NCBI GenBank assembly: GCA_012295275.1
Contig: CM022667.1
Location: forward strand, 21,000,910-21,064,909
Direction: 5' to 3'
DNA: 64,000 nt
Origin: Chrysomallon squamiferum
Lineage: Eukaryota > Mollusca > Gastropoda > Neomphalida > Peltospiridae
Shown: positions 56,511 to 64,000 of the stretch, in pieces
Numbering within the stretch: position 1 is the first letter of the stretch
Layout of the letters: each line of letters opens with the position of its first letter
The notes under the pieces: model-generated
What the model was told of the DNA's origin: nothing
Seen by the model: only the letters and a program-made list of their open reading frames with translations
Database searches by the model: none
Program-made: the position numbers and the translations under genes

Positions 56511-59500
56511 TATATAAAGAAAAAAGGCAGAATTAAATAACAGAATAACTGCAAACTGGTTACAACTAATAATTATTTTAAAACAAATCTTTGCAACTTA
56601 AGATAGAGCTAAAGTGTTTATTCTGCACTAATACTACAAGCAATAATAAAAGAAAAAGATAATTTCCAGTTTTAACACCATGTTACCTGGCTCCGACTCA
56701 GTTTCTACTGTCATATTTGCATTAGGAGCAGGACTTTTCTTTGGCAGCAACTCCTCACTGTCTCCCGATTCCTCAATTATTGTATCTGGCTTAATGCCTA
56801 CTGCTGATGCTAAAACATGTGCGGTCACGAAATGCATTTATTGAATATTCATCACATTTTCTAGCTCAGCATCTTTGTAAAGGATCAGAATTTATTTTCT
56901 AATCTGATTTAAATATCAACTAGTATTCTTTGGAAGTAAAACAGAAATCAACTATTTCTTACATTTTTGATTTAACAGTAATAGTTAACCTAACCTTTAT
57001 GAAATCAAATCTTGCTCAGTACTTATTAATCAGGTTAATTTCCATATTACTGAAACCAAAGTCCACCATGCTGAACCAGTTTTAATCTCTAAAACCAATG
57101 TTCAATACCATATGTGTTTTCATATTTTATATCAGTATGATCAGCAATTCTTGAATTTTGCACTCATCAGTTTTCATACGTATTACATTCCATACCATTC
57201 AAAGCAGGATTTCATCTTAGTTTTTAGTGCACTCATACTGGTGATCATAGTAGTTACAAGAGCCAAAAACATCAGTATTCATACCACTCACACTAGAAAT
57301 CATCTTGTACCTATCAATTTTCACATCACTCAACATTTCAGAATTACCGATCAGTTTTAGAAATGGTTTTATCTTTCACATCAGGTAATGTTGATTTGTG
57401 GGCTTCACTAAATAAGATTTAACTACTTACATCATACAGAAAAAATAAATGATCCGAATATCAGAATTCAAAACACATCTGAAATAGTTTATGTCATTCA
57501 TTAAAAATAATTCTCAACAGATGTAGAGATAGTGAAAAACAGATCTTATGAGAATATTAGATGCAAATGAGATATTTTGAAAATTACTCCTTACATCTAT
57601 TCTCCTTACTCTTTGTAGAAATCTTTTCATTCAAAAACCCCAAAAACCCCATAAACACCAATGGTAAATAACTAAAAGATTTAAAGAGTCACCTGGAGTT
57701 ATGTCTGATGTATACGACATTGATTCGGACATTTCTGGCATGACGTTAGAAACAGCTTCTGCTATAGCAACTTGTACCATTGATTCATTTTGTTCCAGTA
57801 TTGTTGAAGGCTATAAAATTTTATTTAAATTAGTAAAACAGTAAACTATTTAAAAAGAAAGGCTTTTATTTAACACTCTTCACTAAACACGGACAATAAT
57901 AAAAGAGCAGATCTGAATTTTGCAAGTCAAATTAGAGTTACTGATTTACAGACACAATTTAAAAATTAACATATACATCTGAATGTTATTTCTTTATAGT
58001 TCAAGTCACTGATATCAGTGGAAGCTATTATTATTCCTTATCTTAGTAGTGCAATAACCAGAAAAAAAAAAGAAACAAAGAAACAAAAATGCAAAATAAA
58101 TATAAATATCAAATATAACTTACTTGTTCTGCCACTGCTGATACATCAGATGCCATTATTTGTTCTTCAATGGATTTCCTTCTCTGTTTTGGCATAGGTG
58201 TTGACGTAGCAGTTGGAGCATGACCCTCCTGAAACCTGATAGCCAGGCGAGTACGAACATGTTGTTCTGGAGCGGCCTCAGGTGGCTGCAAGTTTATTTG
58301 AAATTATCATCACTGTGTCGAAAAAATCAGATTCTACATAATAAAAATATCCAAGTATCTAATTGTGCCTATTGCTAAATTTACATTATTAAGTAAATAA
58401 TTCTGAATCCAAAATATGTATGAAATACAAAATAATTCATGATAATGCAGAAGAAAAAATAAATTTTACTGGAAATTTTATTTTAATATGACAGAAAAAA
58501 CCAACAAAAAAAAAAAAAACCAAAAAGAAATACAACCAAACAACAAAAACAGCAACAAAAAAAAGAATAAAAACAAAAAATAAAATATTGAAATTACCAC
58601 CAATGGTGTTGTCTTTGGCATTTGGGGTGGTACATATGTGTGCTGCCAGCGTATATCTATGTTTATGGATCCATTCTTTGAGCCATCTGCCTTCTTGAGT
58701 TCAAAGTTGCCATAGATAGGCTCATTATGGACAAGTGAAATCAAAGGTATGTTGCATTGACCCAAATACTGCATTTCATCTGGGTCAGAGTCATCAAATA
58801 CAAAGATCTTCAGATGCTGAAATAGAAACAGTTTAAAACATATATGACTGTAAATATACATTCAAATTATTCTGACTTGGGTAACTGACTATCAGAAACT
58901 TTGTTTTTCAATAACCAGATTCACAAAATATAACATGCATCAAGGCAAATGATACCAGTTTAAAATAGAAACATAAATGATCTTTTCTCACTGAGGTTTG
59001 ATTAGCTGACCAAGAACAAAGTTGAAACAATGGATTACACAATTAAAAAAGGCAGCTGCATATTTAAATGATTCAATCAGAAATCTTCCTTGAACTTACA
59101 GATGTTTTCAGATACTGATTAAGATCTGCTGTCATTGGGACAGGGTAAGTTTTGTGGTCATGAAATTCTGGATTGTTTGTTGATGGAATAATCACTGTGT
59201 CATGATCATTGAAGTCAAAGAACTGATACACACAGTATGGCGAGGGCTGAACATCTGAAGAAATAAAACAACTTTTGATCAGCATGTTCATTTTATAAAG
59301 TAAAGGTGATGTCAGGTTTATTATTGGTATTTAGATATAAAGAAATTTAATGTCTATAAAATATCCATTTTTAATATACATTATGATTGATTCAAAATTC
59401 AGATTATTGTCTCTCATTTAGAAATATTTAATGTCACAGATGATATCATTAAAATAGAAAAATTAATAATATAGACCCAAATAAAAATTTGTTTTACCTA

Positions 59501-61657
59501 TAATACTTTGATAAACAGGTTTGTTTTGGATCTATATAATAAACAAGATTAGAATTATGTACAAAGAAATGATAAGCTAAAAGAAGTTTGTTATTATCTT
59601 TCAAATTCACTGTTCTGGTACTGTTTATTAACTAATATGTAATTTTATTACTGTAGTTCCTTTTGTGTACATTTGCTATGTAGATAATTTTGTTTAATGT
59701 CAAACTTACTTTTTCTCCTTGATTTCAGTTTGGAACAGGAGATGATTTTGATGTCAAGTTTATTGATATTGTCACTGAGACTTTTAACTGGCATTTCATC
59801 CAGGACCTTACTGGCTTGATCTGCAAGTTTCTCATTGCATGTGATATATCCCAAAGCTTTTGTTCTTTCCTGGAAAATAAACATCACACTTTCAGGATAA
59901 ACAACATTATCAAAGCACTACAAGTATAATCACCTATAACAATTTGATAGAATATATTTCATTAAATGATTCAGTCAAGGTCCATATTACATATATACTG
60001 CAAGATTGTATTCACAGTATATTTTACACTGACAATGATAATATATAATATACACAGAAAATCATGCACAATACACATACACACATCAAACAAACATTCT
60101 CATTATATTCAAAATTAACAGTTTCGTTCAGTAGAAAAATTTTCATGAAACTATTCCACATTAAATAATTCATACAATAAAAATTCTCAATTTTAGAGAT
60201 TGAATTTTCTTTTTTTTTCAATGAATTAACTCATTTTTTCAAATAGAAAGATTTAAATTTAACGATATTAAATATATTAATAATAAAAAAGGATAAAAAA
60301 GAGAAGAAAATAAACCTTGTAGAGTCTCAAAGCTTGTTCCATGGGAACTTTCAATCTGATCCAGTACTCAACAACACCAAAACCAACACCTTCACAGCCT
60401 TGAGCTACCCCTGAAAAACAACTACATTCTATTAACTGTCTTTTTTCAGATTACTTGAAAATCAAAAATCAAATTATAAATGATTAAATGCATTTAAAGC
60501 AAATATAAATTCATCTAATCACATTAAATGTGAATAAATGCTATTTTTGTTCTAGTTTTTTTCGCCTGTAACAGATTTATACCTGTCAAAGTTGCTGTCC
60601 CGTGTATTCGGCCATGTGGTTTATCAAATATTTCCCTGAACACAAGCTGGCATGTTGCCACTGTAACATAGTCCTGTCCAAATGACTGATGCATCTCCAG
60701 AATGCAGACATTCTGTAAATTAAAACAGTTTTATGTCTGAAACATCAACTGACCATATAAAAATTTATTGTGAAATTTGAATGATAATTTCTATATACAA
60801 AACATTATAACATACGAGATTATAACTGCAATCAGAACAGTGGTGACAGTGTTAGTGCAATATTTTTAATAGATAGATAACTGAAATATTTCTAACAGTT
60901 TTTGAGCAGATTTCTACAATGAAGATTAGCCTTAAATTTTGGACAATATATGTCCACAAAATAAAAATTGCTCTAAATACATAAATCTTCACTTGGCAAT
61001 GCTGACAATCATATTCTGATTTCAAAAATATATCTGAAAAACGTTAGTATGCAATAAATACCTGCAATCAGTAAACAACATATTTTTTCTTACCTTCTGT
61101 AAGTAATGCAGAAAAAAATCATCCACCTTTACCACATACTGAGATGTGAAATCATACTCTAATCTGAAATTTAAAAATATATTTTATAACTCAGTGGCTT
61201 TATGGATTTACCAATTAAAAACCGAACATCTGAAATATGAATAAAATGAAAAATGATATAAACTGATAAATTTTCAGAATTATGAGATTCAGTTTTTGAA
61301 TTAAAAGTTAATCATGAAAACTATATTTAAAGTTTTAAAAGTTAAACAAAAAACAATAAGTATTATTTAAAATTTTCAAAATTTCAAAAAACACTTTCTG
61401 TTTATTGAAATAACAAACCTGGACCCTCTCAGCACTGGTGTTGACTGAATTTCAAACTCAAAGAACTCCCAGGTACAGAAAATTGAAGGTTCCTCATCAC
61501 CAAGATGCTGAATTCCTTCTTTTGATAAACTAACCTGAAAAAAATAAAAACAACTTACTTACTTCTCAGATAACTAATTTATGAGGGTTTTTTAAAACCA
61601 CTATGAAACTACTATTATTAAATACACAATATTGACACTGACATACACACACGCACA

Positions 61658-61690
<33 letters not shown>

Positions 61691-64000
61691 GACAAATGTT
61701 TTTTCTTCTCACCTTTGAAACATGAATTTCAAACAAGTTGTGTCCTTTTTCCAGATGGATAGTTTCATCAAATTCAACAGCAGCTTCCTTCAATAAAAAA
61801 TTTATCATATATTAATGAACATGTCACTTTGTAACAGCAAGGAGGAGTCAGTTTAGTTATTTTAATTATTATCTATGTAATAAATATTCTTCATTGCCTC
61901 AGAAAATAAACTGATCTGAATTACAAACGAGACTTGTAATCTGAAACTATTAATAGACAAATTTTGTCCTAATGTGTTTTTATTATTAGCTTCCTGCACA
62001 CTTTATGTTCAGTCTTCTGCTCTCTATATGTATCAGAAATTTCACATTACATGTTTTTAAAATATTATTATTCTGTCAAACTGAACTATGCATGTTTATG
62101 TATGTATCTGAGCAAGGCAAAATGTTTCTGTCTATCAGTCCATGCCATATCTATTTGTCCTGAAGCCTTTTGATTATGATGTCATCTGTATTTGTCCCGG
62201 CCTGTAAATCTTAAGTTAAAAACCGAGTAAAATGACAAGTGATAATAAATATCATGCTCTTCCTCTGTTTTGTTGATCTGCTTTTTCAGAGCAAATAACA
62301 TTTCACCTTAGCTGAATCTTTTGACAAAATTTTTAATAATGTCACTAGATAGTATTCTATTTTACTAACTATAGATGTACACTATTATACAATATTATTA
62401 ATTTTCCTTTTCCAAACCATTAATTACCATAACCTCTCACTTAATTTTTTTGTAGCCTGATTCACAGACAAAAAAAAGAAAAGAAAGAAAAATGGATCAT
62501 TGTTTATGTAATAATGTCCTTTTAAAATTATTTCAAGTATTATGGTTTCCTACTATGGCTTGTGTTAGATCACATACTGACATCACAGCCAGTCTGAATT
62601 CAATAGGTTAACTAACAATTAATATGGTGTTTTGCTTCCAGTAACTGCCGATTGAAAAATTATTTCAATTACAGAACTGAGCATATGCTTTGGATTGAAT
62701 TAATATAAAAAGTAAAATGGGCAAAATGTTTTGAAAAAGATAAGGAATCAGTAATGAACTGACAAAAAGGGGTTTACCCCATCTGATAAAAACTTACATC
62801 TTCTGTAGGAGGAAGGATCTTGAACTGTCGTGTACCATAAGCAACATCTCTGAGTTGTGCTTCCAGTTTCTAAAACATTTGAAAGAAGCCAATATTTTAT
62901 TTGCAAATTAATAATATCTGTATTTGAAAATTTTTCACTGACTTTTTGTTTTATTCCATTCAATCTTTTTATATATATTATTATAAACATTATTTCTCAA
63001 AATACAGACATGAAACTATCTTCCCTAAACCTTTTTCTTGGTGAAAACTAAAATTTTGGAAGCTTTTTAATAGAGCAAACAGATGAAATTTGCTGCCTTT
63101 TTCATACTATTTCTTTATTCATCAAGAAAAACAAAATGAAACCTTGATTCGTGCAGCTCTGATGTCAAGTAGTCTGGCATATTCATCCAGTTTCATCTCA
63201 TATTCTTGCTTAAATTCATCCATTCTTGAAGCTGCTAGGTCAACCTGAAAACAAAAGATTATTTAAATGATGAACAAATATCCATAACTGTCTTTACATA
63301 ATGGATGTTTTATTAGAAAAATTATAAATAAAAAATATAATAAAATGAAAGGAGTTAAAACTATTTTACCTCTTTCTGGTAATTTTTGTTGATTCTGTGC
63401 TGCACAACAAGCATGTTGCGAGTCTTCTCCAACTCATGAACAGTTTCAGCATATTCTGCCTGCAGCTCAATAAGTTGTTTTTTAATATCTGAAGTCAACA
63501 GTAGCAAGAAAGCAAATATAAAACATCTAAACACTTCAAAGAAACTAAGAAAAAGAAGAATTATAATGAAAAGTGAAATAGTTGTAAACACTTGACAGAA
63601 AATAAATGATTTAATAAAATATGGATTGTTTGTGTAAACACAGATATTTTTATATTTTCAGTCAGTAGAGAAACTATTAGAGTTTAAGACAATATATCTG
63701 ATGTTGTCTCTTAAAACAAACCTGAACCATTACTAACCTTTGTCCATCTCTTCATCCACTTTGTGAAGAAAGTCTACCTGTCCCTCTTCTTTCTGCTTCC
63801 TCTGTTTGACAAGTACAAGAGCTTCCTCTACCTCAGTGAAATCCACTGCACTTTCCTGTGAAGAATATTTTTAAATGTTAAATTTTCTGTAACAGTTAAA
63901 ATAATGTACCATTTATCATAAATTCAGATTGTTAATGCAACAACTACAAGGTCAATACTAATGTTTGTGTTTTTGTACATTTATAAAAGTTGACCTTTCC
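51232..64000 (-). CDS. RPGRIP1L: RPGRIP1L (fantom), C-terminal 886 codons, 5' part missing
   Basis: Ciliary transition-zone scaffold of the RPGRIP1/RPGRIP1L family. Exons in gene order: 63738-63855, 63370-63488, 63143-63244, 62798-62869, 61713-61787, 61419-61534, 61094-61163, 60583-60712, 60316-60410, 59710-59869, 59100-59254, 58598-58816, 58124-58285, 57693-57810, 56687-56809, 54540-54587, 53285-53313, 53000-53042, 52691-52872, 52139-52331, 51827-51911, 51548-51681, 51232-51344. Total 2661 nt, a whole number of codons. A donor-like site at 63994 may start the next exon. Visible: coiled coil (1-137, with [10 protein letters not shown] and [20 protein letters not shown]); first C2 domain (about 138-299, [19 protein letters not shown]); second C2 (about 300-477, [24 protein letters not shown]); an acidic disordered linker (478-710); and the C-terminal RPGR-interacting-type C2 domain ([12 protein letters not shown] to the end). 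Vertebrates have two paralogues; an invertebrate copy may predate that split. Confidence 0.95.
53285..53313 (-). other. RPGRIP1L: 29-nt small exon of RPGRIP1L
   Basis: Bounded by TTCAG and GTGAGT, it adds [10 protein letters not shown] and keeps the frame between exons 54540-54587 and 53000-53042. Its phase (1 in, 0 out) makes it obligatory with these neighbours. As the linker is poorly conserved, the call rests on splice sites and phase only. Confidence 0.7.
53436..53830. repeat. Degenerate tandem repeat, about 155-190 bp unit
   Basis: In the RPGRIP1L intron 53314-54539, the words GAGAAATGC, TTTTACATRTGATRTGTAAC and CTATTTTAATAAATTA recur two to three times in the same order (for example 53516 and 53691). 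This suggests two full units and part of a third, well diverged. Confidence 0.65.
54200..54540. repeat. Degenerate minisatellite, about 57-bp unit
   Basis: Units beginning ATTAAGCATGYTGATAC, with an internal CATGCTA-type word and TTACATA/TTATACA, recur about every 57 bp (for example 54335, 54393), with weaker copies on each side. The plus-strand open frame of 120 codons here comes from this repeat. It abuts the RPGRIP1L exon at 54540. Confidence 0.6.
54588..56686 (-). other. RPGRIP1L intron, no gene seen
   Basis: A 2.1-kb intron within the region encoding the disordered linker. It contains a (CA)n run near 55264-55282 and a (TA)n run at 56475-56507. No exon with conserved coding content was recognised. 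Confidence 0.55.
58598..61787 (-). other. RPGRIP1L: RPGRIP1L exon block encoding the two central C2 domains
   Basis: Eight exons (61713-61787 through 58598-58816). The first C2 runs from [18 protein letters not shown] through [32 protein letters not shown] and [20 protein letters not shown]. The second runs from [11 protein letters not shown] through [20 protein letters not shown] to [20 protein letters not shown]. In the family this region binds nephrocystin-4. All junction phases agree. Confidence 0.92.
61640..61690. repeat. (CA)n microsatellite with CG variants
   Basis: An imperfect CA tract with a few CG interruptions lies immediately downstream (in gene order) of the donor of RPGRIP1L exon 61713-61787. 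Confidence 0.92.
61788..62797 (-). other. RPGRIP1L intron, no gene seen
   Basis: A 1-kb AT-rich intron between the coiled-coil and C2 exons. No element, RNA gene or exon was recognised. Confidence 0.55.

Overview
The window is animal nuclear DNA: very AT-rich, with four intron-rich protein genes whose exons I joined by hand, checking splice sites and reading phase across every junction. All four proteins resemble their vertebrate counterparts closely over their length, yet introns are mostly short (0.1-4 kb) and full of A/T runs and di- and trinucleotide repeats. Two introns look like U12-type introns, so the lineage should have kept the minor spliceosome. RPGRIP1L implies ciliated cells. My best reading is a slowly evolving invertebrate, perhaps a lophotrochozoan such as a mollusc. 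The species cannot be fixed from this sequence, and nothing bacterial or viral was seen.

Layout. 1-21396 (minus): EDC4, the mRNA-decapping scaffold of P-bodies, 27 coding exons; the last part of the gene lies beyond base 1. 21397-24555: spacer with the EDC4 promoter side, a 278-bp TA-flanked inverted-repeat element and presumably the AGXT2 3' UTR. 24556-42285 (minus): AGXT2, mitochondrial alanine-glyoxylate aminotransferase 2, complete, 14 coding exons, 499 codons. 42286-46543: a 4.2-kb spacer, richer in G+C and CpG in parts. It holds the AGXT2 promoter, a decayed Tc1/mariner-type transposase copy, a hAT-like element, and a pair of about 135-bp inverted repeats flanking a CpG-rich stretch that looks partly coding. 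46544-50553 (plus): EMC4, complete, 5 exons, 184 codons. 51232-64000 (minus): RPGRIP1L (fantom), 23 exons covering the C-terminal 886 codons; the N-terminal part lies beyond base 64000. EMC4 and RPGRIP1L converge tail to tail.

The genes do not form one pathway: EDC4 acts in mRNA turnover, AGXT2 in mitochondrial amino-acid metabolism, EMC4 in membrane-protein insertion and RPGRIP1L at the ciliary transition zone. They share a neighbourhood, not a function.

Most notable observations: two U12-type introns in EDC4, one of them AT-AC; a 691-bp MITE-like element in an EMC4 intron with compound terminal inverted repeats, a 4-bp target duplication and a cluster of nuclear-receptor half-sites, with a possible diverged relative in EDC4; the 44.7-46.3 kb inverted-repeat structure with a CpG-rich, possibly coding cargo; several further inverted-repeat elements (hAT-like and others); a strong 65-nt hairpin in an AGXT2 intron; and paired ERR-type half-sites upstream of AGXT2.
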